A DNA stretch of 7,337 nucleotides from Bacilli bacterium (lineage in GTDB: Bacteria > Bacillota_I > Bacilli_A > ML615J-28 > CAG-698): contig JAEDHQ010000074.1 of assembly GCA_016296945.1 (NCBI GenBank), positions 1 through 7,337 of the forward strand. The letters run 5' to 3'. Of the stretch, positions 1 through 6,197 are shown one piece after another. Under the pieces are notes generated by a model. That model was not told the origin of the DNA. It saw nothing but the letters and a program-made list of their open reading frames with translations, and did not search any database. A program made the translations under genes and the position numbers. Position 1 is the first letter of the stretch; each line of letters opens with the position of its first letter.

Positions 1-135
1 GTATATCCATATGAATTATTCTTATTTAGCGCAATCATATCGGCTTTAGTATTTATTCCTAGTGTGATTTGTAAGAAAAAAGATAAAAAATTTAGAGAGC
101 AAAAACTAATAGAACTAGAAACATTAGTTGAATAG
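1..135 (+). CDS. C-terminal end of a membrane protein, 5' part outside the window
   Basis: Frame 1 is open from the first base to a TAG stop and gives 44 residues. They contain a hydrophobic stretch (LFLFSAIISALVFIPSVI) that looks like a last transmembrane helix, followed by a lysine-rich tail (CKKKDKKFREQ) and an acidic end (ELETLVE). By the positive-inside rule this would be a cytoplasmic C-terminus. The gene converges on the DUF4037 gene, and a hairpin with a T-run begins about 20 bp after the stop, which supports a real gene end. The family cannot be told from so short a piece; a transporter or other polytopic membrane protein is a guess. Composition alone could produce a short open frame like this, so confidence is moderate. 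Confidence 0.55.
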   Translation, partial: VYPYELFLFSAIISALVFIPSVICKKKDKKFREQKLIELETLVE

Positions 136-146
136 AACTTCAAAAG

Positions 147-176
147 AAAAAAAGTCAGGTTTTCCCTGACCTTTTT
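147..176. terminator. Bidirectional factor-independent terminator
   Basis: A 6-bp stem, GTCAGG (154-159) and CCTGAC (165-170), closes a 5-base loop. On the plus strand it is followed by C and five T; on the minus strand it is followed at once by seven T. It lies between the converging ends of the plus-strand membrane protein gene and the minus-strand DUF4037 gene, and can serve both. Confidence 0.85.
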
Positions 177-187
177 AATGCAATTTT

Positions 188-1123
188 TTAAGCACCTATC
201 ATAATATGAATATTACGCAGATATTCATCTTTAATACCATCAACGATTGAATAAGCGTGTTTTTCTAAATCATTACAAGTAGCTTTAGTTAAATTTTGAT
301 TTTTTAATTCATTGATAATTAAATTAACAATATCATTAATAATTCCTAATTTGATTAAAACATTTTCTTTTGAATTATCTAATTCTGTTAAGTATTGTAA
401 TGAAGTATCGATATTTCCTAAGATAGGAAGTTCTCTCATTCCACGATATGCCCATTTATAAAATGGTTCATAACGATTATTAAGTAAGTAAATTGATGAA
501 ATAGTGTGTTTTACAAATTCAAAAATCGCAAGTTGCGAAGCTCCTAACTCATTACGTTCAAGACATCTTTGATAGTTATATTGCCCTGATTGCGCCATTA
601 AGACAATATGAGCTGCAAGTTTTTTTCTTCTTATTTCTTCAGGATACCCTTTTAATAAAACATCTCGAATCCTTGAAAACTCTCCTAATTTATCACTAAA
701 GACTTCACCATTTGAAGCATTAAGTAGATAAAAAGAAGGAATGCTAAGCCACCAATTAACATCAAAATAATTATTTTTACCTAAGAACTTTTCGTAAAAA
801 TCTTCAATTATCATTACACCATGGCGGTTCCCACCAACAGGTGATAAAGCGCTACGCTTAATTCCCATAAATTCTTTAGGAAGCTTAGCATACGCTCTTT
901 CTAAACGGAACCCGAACTTTCTCTCATCTTCAGCTGTAATCCAAAGACAAAATCCAGGTTCAAAATCATGATCTTGGGATATCTCATCATCATAACCTAA
1001 GCATTCAGAACCATCACCAACCAAACCTACTGCTATCCGATCAATTACATCAGAAAATTGTTCCTCTAACATTGGTTTACCATATTGTAAATAAAATTGT
1101 TTAGAAATATCAAGACCTCGCAT
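188..1123 (-). CDS. DUF4037 domain protein, nucleotidyltransferase-like
   Basis: This 311-residue soluble protein has no signal peptide or membrane helix. Near the N-terminus it carries GDGSE (36-40) and, after a short gap, DHD (51-53) in the context GYDDEISQDHDF. This resembles the glycine-serine and paired-aspartate metal site of the DNA polymerase beta-type nucleotidyltransferase fold. The C-terminal half is helical and includes the motif QSGQYNYQRCLERNE (178-192), typical of DUF4037 proteins as I recall them. The start is supported by AGAGG six bases before the ATG, and MRGLDISKQFYLQYGKPML looks like a normal family N-terminus. The start lies inside the end of the TPR gene (14-bp overlap), so translation is probably coupled. 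The family has no established function; nucleotidyl transfer to a protein, RNA or small molecule is inferred from the motif. The gene looks intact. Confidence 0.85.
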   Translation of the reverse strand: MRGLDISKQFYLQYGKPMLEEQFSDVIDRIAVGLVGDGSECLGYDDEISQDHDFEPGFCLWITAEDERKFGFRLERAYAKLPKEFMGIKRSALSPVGGNRHGVMIIEDFYEKFLGKNNYFDVNWWLSIPSFYLLNASNGEVFSDKLGEFSRIRDVLLKGYPEEIRRKKLAAHIVLMAQSGQYNYQRCLERNELGASQLAIFEFVKHTISSIYLLNNRYEPFYKWAYRGMRELPILGNIDTSLQYLTELDNSKENVLIKLGIINDIVNLIINELKNQNLTKATCNDLEKHAYSIVDGIKDEYLRNIHIMIGA

Positions 1124-1934
1124 ATATTTCCTCTGCTTCTTTTTTCATCATTTGATAGATTTCTTCATTTCCAAAATATCTGAATGAAGGAGCACATTTA
1201 TCTAGCACAAAAGCATAATAACCATTATGAGGTAAGTTTTTGCTTTGAAGCAATTCATAAGCTTTACTCAAACAATCTAAAATCTTTTCTTCATGATTAA
1301 ATTGTTCATACATGTGAGCCATATTTACATACGTAATTGCGCACTCTGCTTCTCCTCTTACAACTTTACTCATAACCTCTAAAGCTTGTAAGTACTTTTC
1401 TTCCGCTTCACTAAACATTCCTAAATCAACATAAGCTAGCGCCATATTATTATATAAACCACCAAAACGATCATCATTCTTATTTAATTCTTTTAAATAA
1501 ATTTCTTCCGCTTTCTTGTATAATGGCAATCCTTTTTCTGCCATTTGAAATGCTTTATAAGCCGTTGCACAATTAATTAAAATTGTTGCCCCTGATGCCA
1601 TTTCTGTTTGCCCTAACTCTTTAGATAATATTAATGCTCTTTCAATTGTCTCTAATCCTTTGGCTTTCTCATTTTGCATACGATAATAACCAATTAACTC
1701 ATTTTCGATTTCTAATTCTCCTCGTTTGTCTTTCAAAACAATTGCTTCTTGTTTCCAATATAATAATAAACGATGTGCTTCATTATAATCATTTTTTCCA
1801 TATAAAGAATCTATTTTATCAATAATTCTATTAACAGGAATTCTTCCTAAAGGACCATCTTTATCAGGATAATAAAAATCTTTGCCATCACATAGTGGAC
1901 AATTTGGTTCTGCATAATCAAATTTATTTATCAT
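1110..1934 (-). CDS. TPR-repeat protein with N-terminal CxxC
   Basis: I place the start at 1934, giving 274 residues. The codon four triplets upstream (ATG at 1946) has no ribosome site, whereas GAGG lies six bases before this one. The N-terminus holds a single CPLC knuckle (Cys12, Cys15) followed by DGKDFYYPDKDGPLGR, then a helical body with about five TPR-like units (roughly 36-69, 77-110, 116-149, 158-191, 199-232). The units show recurring patterns such as YNNMALAYVDLGMFSEAEEKY. Repeats of this type normally form a superhelix that binds another protein. The product is cytoplasmic. The gene overlaps the following DUF4037 gene by 14 bp, so the two products are likely partners, with the TPR protein as scaffold or sensor. 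That role is inferred. No catalytic motif is visible and no specific function can be assigned. Confidence 0.85.
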   Translation of the reverse strand: MINKFDYAEPNCPLCDGKDFYYPDKDGPLGRIPVNRIIDKIDSLYGKNDYNEAHRLLLYWKQEAIVLKDKRGELEIENELIGYYRMQNEKAKGLETIERALILSKELGQTEMASGATILINCATAYKAFQMAEKGLPLYKKAEEIYLKELNKNDDRFGGLYNNMALAYVDLGMFSEAEEKYLQALEVMSKVVRGEAECAITYVNMAHMYEQFNHEEKILDCLSKAYELLQSKNLPHNGYYAFVLDKCAPSFRYFGNEEIYQMMKKEAEEIYARS

Positions 1935-1965
1935 AATACACCTCATTTAGTATCATCATATAAGT

Positions 1966-1994
1966 ATTATAATATAAGAATAAAAAAAATACTA
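1966..1994 (-). promoter_or_regulatory. Possible promoter of the TPR-DUF4037 operon
   Basis: Read on the minus strand, a consensus TATAAT occupies 1971-1966, about 32 bases before the chosen TPR start. No convincing -35 box lies at 17 bp (TAGTAT at 1994-1989). The gap from mntP is only about 70 bp and very AT-rich, so a TATAAT could arise by chance. Confidence 0.35.
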
Positions 1995-2004
1995 GAGATT
2001 TTTT
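1982..2004. terminator. Weak AT-only hairpin after mntP
   Basis: On the plus strand, AAAAAAT (1984-1990) pairs with ATTTTTT (1998-2004) around a 7-base loop. On the minus strand the second arm runs on into more T. It overlaps the mntP stop codon. With no G-C pairs in the stem it would be unstable, so mntP transcripts may read through into the TPR operon. Confidence 0.25.
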
Positions 2005-2596
2005 AAAAATTCAAAACACCAATTCCTTTAAGAAATATTTCAATACCTATAATAATTAGTATAATTCCCCCAAAAATAGTAGCCTTATTTGAAATTTGTG
2101 CACCAAACTTTTTACCAATCTCAATACCAATAAAACATAAAACAAAAGTTATTATTCCAATAATTATTACTTCCACAAAAGCTTGGATAAATTCAAAATT
2201 CGCAATCGTAAAGCCAACTGACAAAGCATCAATTGAAGTAGCAATACCTTGAACCATTAAACCAAAAAAACCTAATTTTGCACATTGATGAATTTCTGCT
2301 TTATTTTTTATTCCTTCATAAAGCATTTTTCCACCAATATATAATAATAAAGATAAAGCAATATAAGGAATAAATTTTTCCAAGATAGTAAACCATTGAA
2401 TTATTGTGTGCACACAAATCCAACCAATCAAAGGCATGATTGCTTGAAAAATACCAAATGTACCACTTATTCCCAAAGCTTTCTTTTTACTCATGCAAGG
2501 AGCACTTAAGCCGTTGGCTAAGGAAACAGTAAAAGCATCCATTGCTAAACCAATCGCAAATAGGATACTATTGATAAAAAACATTAAATCCCACAT
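2003..2596 (-). CDS. mntP: Manganese efflux pump MntP
   Basis: This 197-residue membrane protein has about six hydrophobic segments, as expected of MntP (about 190 residues). Its two halves each carry the family's acidic signature in a membrane helix: GLAMDAFTVSLANG, with Asp20, and GIATSIDALSVGF, with Asp123. GGKMLYEGIKNKAE marks the cytoplasmic loop between the halves. The family exports Mn(II) across the cytoplasmic membrane and protects against manganese excess. The start is chosen because GAGGG lies seven bases before it; the ATG four codons later is worse placed. The gene follows the phosphofructokinase gene in the same direction, about 73 bp away, with a terminator between them. Manganese-controlled copies often have a yybP-ykoY riboswitch, but the leader here is too short to hold one, so control must be different or absent. 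Confidence 0.93.
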   Translation of the reverse strand: MWDLMFFINSILFAIGLAMDAFTVSLANGLSAPCMSKKKALGISGTFGIFQAIMPLIGWICVHTIIQWFTILEKFIPYIALSLLLYIGGKMLYEGIKNKAEIHQCAKLGFFGLMVQGIATSIDALSVGFTIANFEFIQAFVEVIIIGIITFVLCFIGIEIGKKFGAQISNKATIFGGIILIIIGIEIFLKGIGVLNF

Positions 2597-2619
2597 TAAT
2601 CTTCCCTCTTCTATTTATA

Positions 2620-2625
2620 ATTATA
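2620..2625 (-). promoter_or_regulatory. Possible -10 box of an mntP promoter
   Basis: Minus-strand TATAAT lies just past the pfp terminator hairpin. A start about seven bases downstream would give a leader of roughly 17 bases that includes the mntP ribosome site. No good -35 box is visible; the upstream region falls within the hairpin (TTTTAT at about the right distance). If used, promoter and terminator overlap. Confidence 0.35.
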
Positions 2626-2657
2626 TGAAAGAAAATGAGCTTATAAAAGCCCATTTT
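2621..2657 (-). terminator. Terminator after the phosphofructokinase gene
   Basis: On the minus strand, AAAATGGGCTT (2657-2647) pairs with AAGCTCATTTT (2642-2632) over 11 pairs including one G-U, around a TTAT loop. It is followed by CTTTC, so the 3' side is T-rich though not a pure run. It begins 12 bp after the stop codon. It probably ends or attenuates pfp transcripts before mntP. Confidence 0.7.
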
Positions 2658-2669
2658 AAATATTTTTTA

Positions 2670-4331
2670 TTATTTACCTTTTTCTAAAGCTAAAGTACGA
2701 GTTGTGATATCACACACTTCAGTAGGACCATAATATTGAATAGCACCAGGATAAGTATAGCATGTTTCTACTGCCCATTTTTCACGATTTTCTTCAAAGA
2801 ATTTAAATGGTTTGCCATCTAATTCAACTAAAGCTTTTCTAATAACAGGTTTATCTTCCCCATGTCTTCTTTCCATATTCATCATCTTAGTAATTGGCAT
2901 ACCACCTGCAACCCACTTTTCAGCTGGTTGTGATAAATTAGATACTTTTGATAAATATCCATTATATCCATATTGAATTAACATAAACGCATTATAACCT
3001 AAAGAATAGCAGTAGTCAGCATCAAAGTTAGAAGGAAATGCACATCTTCCTTCATAACCAAAGAAGTGATGTAATGGATTAAACTTGCCTTTATAAGTTC
3101 CTGCTGCTTTTCTTTCATTCAAAACATCCTTAACTAAAGCAGAGAATAATTTTTCAGATTCAATTAATGAAACTTGAACATTTCCATGCGGATCTCTTTC
3201 TAAGAATAATTGTTGTTGGATACCTTGAGGAAGAATTGCAAATACTTCCATTGATTCTTTAGTTAATCCTTTTTCAATAAAAGCATATTTGTCAGCCCAT
3301 GTTGGTAAAGCATTGAAAGCATCAGCTTTACTACCAGCTAACAATTCATTAATTTCATGAATTAAAACAGAGAATTCAGGAACGAACTCAACAACACCTT
3401 CAGGAATAACTGCAACACCAAAGTTCATACCTTTATTAGCTCTATTATTAACTGAATCCGCAATGTAATTAGCAATTTGTGATAAAGACATTTTCTTAGC
3501 AGCAACTTCTTCAGAAATTAAACAAACATTTGGTTGAGTTTCTAAAGCACATTCTAAAGCAACATGAGATGCAGAACGTCCCATAACCTTAACAAAATGC
3601 CAATATTTCTTTGCAGAATTAGCATCTCTTTCAATATTACCAATTAATTCACTATATGTTTTTGTAGCTGTATCAAAACCAAATGAACATTCAATATCAT
3701 CATTCTTTAAATCACCATCAATAGTTTTAGGGCAGCCTATAACTTGAACTCCTGTATTATTAGCGGCGAAATATTCAGCTAACACTGCTGCATTTGTATT
3801 TGAATCATCACCACCAATGATAACTATAGCAGTAATTTGATGTTTTTTACAAACTTCAGCAGCAATTGCAAATTGTTCTTTAGTTTCTAATTTTGTTCTA
3901 CCTGAACCTATAATGTCAAATCCCCCAGTATTTCTAAATTGATCAATATATTGATCATCAAAGATTAGATAATCATCTTCAATTAATCCAGAAGGACCAT
4001 TCTTAAATCCATATAATTCATTATCTTTATTTGTTGCTTTTAAAGCATCATATAATCCACAAACCACATTATGTCCACCAGGAGCTTGTCCACCAGATAA
4101 AATTACACCAACAACTTGTTTCTTAGCTACAGATGTATTCGTGCCTTTTTCGAAAGTAATCTCTTTTTTGCCATAAGTGTTAGGAAACAAAGCTTTAATT
4201 CTTTCTTGATCAGCAACACTATTTGTTTCTGCTCCTTCTTTAACACAGATTTCTTCAATACCATTTCTTAACATTCCAGGTAATTTTGGAACATATTGGT
4301 ATCTCGCCTTTTGTAATGGTGATAAACTCAT
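2670..4331 (-). CDS. pfp: Pyrophosphate-dependent phosphofructokinase (long type)
   Basis: This enzyme (EC 2.7.1.90) reversibly phosphorylates fructose 6-phosphate to fructose 1,6-bisphosphate using pyrophosphate, in cytoplasmic glycolysis and gluconeogenesis. At 553 residues it has the length of the long bacterial and plant beta-type forms. Visible motifs are GGQAPGGHN (80-88) at the phosphate-donor loop; GGDDS (173-177), where ATP enzymes have GGDGS; PKTIDGDL (201-208) with the catalytic Asp, where ATP enzymes have P-x-TIDNDI; MGRSASH (250-256); IPEG (309-312); and YEGR (426-429). The Asp in GGDDS and the Lys in PKTIDGDL are the accepted marks of pyrophosphate use. AGGA seven bases before the ATG fixes the start. 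The gene has its own strong promoter and a terminator, so it is probably transcribed alone. It looks fully intact. Confidence 0.95.
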   Translation of the reverse strand: MSLSPLQKARYQYVPKLPGMLRNGIEEICVKEGAETNSVADQERIKALFPNTYGKKEITFEKGTNTSVAKKQVVGVILSGGQAPGGHNVVCGLYDALKATNKDNELYGFKNGPSGLIEDDYLIFDDQYIDQFRNTGGFDIIGSGRTKLETKEQFAIAAEVCKKHQITAIVIIGGDDSNTNAAVLAEYFAANNTGVQVIGCPKTIDGDLKNDDIECSFGFDTATKTYSELIGNIERDANSAKKYWHFVKVMGRSASHVALECALETQPNVCLISEEVAAKKMSLSQIANYIADSVNNRANKGMNFGVAVIPEGVVEFVPEFSVLIHEINELLAGSKADAFNALPTWADKYAFIEKGLTKESMEVFAILPQGIQQQLFLERDPHGNVQVSLIESEKLFSALVKDVLNERKAAGTYKGKFNPLHHFFGYEGRCAFPSNFDADYCYSLGYNAFMLIQYGYNGYLSKVSNLSQPAEKWVAGGMPITKMMNMERRHGEDKPVIRKALVELDGKPFKFFEENREKWAVETCYTYPGAIQYYGPTEVCDITTRTLALEKGK

Positions 4332-4381
4332 ATTCTTTTCCTTCTTTCTATATAATAATAATTGTTATAATTAAAAATTTG

Positions 4382-4396
4382 TTGGTATCTTACCAA
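4382..4396. repeat. Perfect 6-bp inverted repeat just after the pfp transcription start
   Basis: TTGGTA and TACCAA are separated by three bases. The repeat begins about six bases after the predicted +1 of the pfp promoter. It could be a repressor operator or a small hairpin at the 5' end of the mRNA that protects it from decay. With a 3-base loop the RNA hairpin is tight but possible. Confidence 0.45.
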
Positions 4397-4408
4397 AACA
4401 TTCGCAAT

Positions 4409-4437
4409 ATTTTACCATAATTTAACCATAAAGTCAA
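4409..4437 (-). promoter_or_regulatory. Strong vegetative promoter of pfp
   Basis: On the minus strand TTGACT (4437-4432) is followed after exactly 17 bp by TAAAAT (4414-4409). TG lies one base upstream of the -10, giving an extended -10. This is one mismatch from consensus in each box. The predicted start near 4402 leaves a leader of about 70 bases before the pfp ATG. Confidence 0.85.
4414..4431 (-). repeat. Direct repeat in the pfp promoter spacer
   Basis: TTATGGT occurs twice on the minus strand, at 4431-4425 and 4420-4414, exactly 11 bp apart and between the -35 and -10 boxes. A related TTTTGGT occurs at 4399-4393, a further 21 bp on. Spacing by one and two helical turns would suit a regulator binding on one DNA face. 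It may also be chance in AT-rich DNA. Confidence 0.35.
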
Positions 4438-4488
4438 TACATCGTCTTTTTCATGAGGCAGAGCTATTATTATACTTCATTTCTTTTT

Positions 4489-4497
4489 ATTATATCA
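4489..4497 (-). promoter_or_regulatory. Possible extended -10 element upstream of pfp
   Basis: Minus-strand TGATATAAT is a perfect extended -10 (TG-n-TATAAT). No clear -35 is seen at 16-18 bp; TTGTTT lies at 14 bp. It follows the decayed kinase and could give a second, longer pfp transcript with a leader of about 150 bases. Confidence 0.35.
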
Positions 4498-4501
4498 GTT
4501 T

Positions 4502-4690
4502 TTACTTTAAACAATTTTTTGTATCTTTATATTTATTCAGAAAATTCTCTACACTTCCTTATTTTCAATTAAATAATAATCTGGATCAAATAATTAAAAA
4601 GTAATTTTTCTTGCTATCTCTTTATCCACAGTTGATTTACCTACTTGAGGTACTCCAAATAATAAAATTTTTATTCTTCTTTTCCTTCAT
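4502..4690 (-). pseudogene. Decayed P-loop kinase, shikimate kinase-like
   Basis: Most of the 339-bp gap between pfp and the cyclase gene is not random. On the minus strand it reads KILLFGVPQVGKSTVDKEIARK, which contains a perfect Walker A (GVPQVGKS, 4656-4633). Then comes F, a TAA stop (4596-4594), and in the same frame LFDPDYYLIENKEV, then a TAG (4551-4549). A shifted frame continues ENFLNKYKDTKNCLK to a TAA at 4502. P-loop, D-x-D, IE-x-KE and a following F-x-KY is the order seen in shikimate kinases, which phosphorylate shikimate in aromatic amino acid synthesis. The only ATG that would serve, at 4690, is in another frame: loss of one A in the A-rich stretch behind it would restore the reading. 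The ATG overlaps the end of the cyclase gene, as expected of a former fourth cistron. The kinase type is tentative; that it is a broken P-loop gene is fairly secure. Confidence 0.65.
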
Positions 4691-5300
4691 ATTCAATTAA
4701 GATTGCGCGACATGGAGAACCATCAAATCCTTTTATATTAAGTGGTGCACAATTTAAAAAATATATTCCTTCTTTTACATTATCTAATATAATTCCTTCA
4801 AGTAAGATTATTTCTTTATCTAATAAAATCTTGTGCACTTTCATTGGAGTATCAAGAGGACCAACTGACATCATTTCAACACCAATTAAATAAATATTGC
4901 TTGTAGAAAAAACACTTGCTGCCTCTTCAGTTATTATTGCTTGTCCTTTAAATAATATTCTTTTACTACTTTCAAGATAGCCTAATTTATTTATAATATT
5001 TAACGCATCTTCTTTTGTCATCAAACCATTATATTCTATTATATTACACCAACCAATCAGTTTATCTAACGCTAGTTGATCAATAGTTTTCCCATTATTA
5101 ATAAAATGATATGGAGCATCTATATGTGTACCATTATGTGCACACATTATAAACGATGATAAATTATATAATTCATTATCATTAATCCTTTTCTCAATAA
5201 TTGCTTGTGGTTTTCTATCTCCTGGATACACATTACATCCTAATACTTCTTGCGAAATATCAATAATTCTTTTTATCCTATTCATCTTTTCATTAAACAT
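4671..5300 (-). CDS. Cyclase-family metal-dependent hydrolase (kynurenine formamidase-like)
   Basis: This 209-residue protein has the cyclase/KynB fold signature HNGTHIDAPYHF (55-66), whose His55, His59, Asp61 and His65 are the expected metal ligands and base. Near the C-terminus are His156 and Glu168 (VHKILL...LLEGI), the usual second part of the metal site. The typical ending NCAPLNIKGFDGSPCRAILIE is also present, so the active site looks complete. Members open or close amide and ester bonds, for example N-formylkynurenine to kynurenine, or act on cyclic amides and isatin. The substrate here cannot be read from the sequence, and no other kynurenine gene is nearby. The start is set by GGAG six bases before the ATG. 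The gene begins 3 bp after the EFR1 stop and is the third gene of its operon. It is cytoplasmic, with no signal peptide. Confidence 0.88.
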   Translation of the reverse strand: MFNEKMNRIKRIIDISQEVLGCNVYPGDRKPQAIIEKRINDNELYNLSSFIMCAHNGTHIDAPYHFINNGKTIDQLALDKLIGWCNIIEYNGLMTKEDALNIINKLGYLESSKRILFKGQAIITEEAASVFSTSNIYLIGVEMMSVGPLDTPMKVHKILLDKEIILLEGIILDNVKEGIYFLNCAPLNIKGFDGSPCRAILIEYEGKEE

Positions 5301-5303
5301 TTA

Positions 5304-6197
5304 TTACTCCACATTATTTTGTATTTCATTATACATTCTATCAATATTTTCAAAATATTTGATAAAACATTTGTAAAAACCTTTGGTATCTTTTGAAATA
5401 AACGAATCATTTATTGTCTTATCATTTATTATTTTATCTAAATGATAATCACCATTAACATGCCATCCTTCTAAAAAACCTATTTTAATGGCATCACTAG
5501 GGCAAAAGAATGAACAGGCCATACACATATCACAATGGTGACTAAATTTAACTTTTCCATTTTCAATTCTAACATTATTATGTGGACAGTTTTTGACACA
5601 TAATCCACATTTAAGACATTTCTCATGATCTACTTTATAGAAAAATGAATTAACATTCCCACCGATTTTTTGGATAGATACAAAAAAACTTCCAATTTGA
5701 TAAATAATATTATTCTTTGGCTTATATAAAATACCATTATTTAAATTATAGATCATTATATTCATTAATTTTTCATTGTATTTTAATGCTTCTTTTACAA
5801 ATTCATTGGGAAAACGAAAATGAATGTTATAAGGCATTACATAATGATATTCACCAACAAATTTGCACTTCTGATGTCGCATAATCCTTTTTGGAACACG
5901 CGAAGATGGATTATTCATTGCTAAAACTTCACCACTATTTTTGTAAAAAAAATACTTTTGATTACTTTCAAACTTTAATCTTCGTAAATATTTATTAAAA
6001 GGTCTTGGAGCATTAAATCCGTAAATTGGATAAGATAATCCAATAAAATCATATTTAGAAGTATCAACCGGCATTGTATCACATTTAATCTCAACCATTT
6101 CTACTTGATGACCATCTTTTACTAGTCTTTCTTTTAATTGATTTGATAAAAATCTTGTATTATGAGTTCCTGTATAATAGATTAATAAATATCTCAT
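5304..6197 (-). CDS. EFR1-type flavodoxin-ferredoxin fusion protein
   Basis: This 297-residue cytoplasmic protein joins two electron-carrier domains. Residues 1 to about 160 form a flavodoxin-like domain with an FMN phosphate-binding loop, YYTGTHNTRF (7-16), and the loop GLSYPIYGFNAP (53-64). Residues 188-240 carry two complete [4Fe-4S] motifs of the CxxCxxCxxxCP type: Cys194, 197, 200, 204 and Cys222, 225, 228, 232. The layout matches the EFR1 ferredoxin group. Such proteins should move single electrons between FMN and iron-sulfur clusters and feed them to an oxidoreductase. The ATG overlaps the SDR stop as ATGA and is preceded at 11 bases by AGGA, so the two genes are translationally coupled. 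The position between a dehydrogenase and a hydrolase suggests it supplies electrons to a step of the same pathway. A free-standing redox role cannot be excluded. Confidence 0.88.
   Translation of the reverse strand: MRYLLIYYTGTHNTRFLSNQLKERLVKDGHQVEMVEIKCDTMPVDTSKYDFIGLSYPIYGFNAPRPFNKYLRRLKFESNQKYFFYKNSGEVLAMNNPSSRVPKRIMRHQKCKFVGEYHYVMPYNIHFRFPNEFVKEALKYNEKLMNIMIYNLNNGILYKPKNNIIYQIGSFFVSIQKIGGNVNSFFYKVDHEKCLKCGLCVKNCPHNNVRIENGKVKFSHHCDMCMACSFFCPSDAIKIGFLEGWHVNGDYHLDKIINDKTINDSFISKDTKGFYKCFIKYFENIDRMYNEIQNNVE

Noticed and set aside
600..625. R-x5-H in DUF4037 (Arg166 to His172) as a HEPN ribonuclease motif, which would make the pair toxin-antitoxin-like
   Set aside because: The match is a short common pattern in a lysine- and arginine-rich helix, and the partner gene is a TPR protein rather than a small antitoxin. 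It is not enough without conservation data.
1634..1825. Plus-strand open frame of 63 codons
   Set aside because: It lies wholly opposite the TPR gene, has no ribosome site or recognisable motif, and its hydrophobic look comes from the complement of the TPR codons.
2597..2669. Manganese (yybP-ykoY) riboswitch before mntP
   Set aside because: The gap is only 73 bp, is mostly occupied by the pfp terminator and the ribosome site, and shows none of the paired-loop consensus.
2493..2687. Plus-strand open frame of 64 codons
   Set aside because: It is antisense to the start of mntP and the gap before it, runs through the pfp terminator, and shows no family features.
4671..5300. Cyclase as a true kynurenine formamidase (kynB)
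   Set aside because: The metal-site motif is shared by the whole cyclase family, and no tryptophan dioxygenase or kynureninase gene is nearby, so the specific name is not supported.
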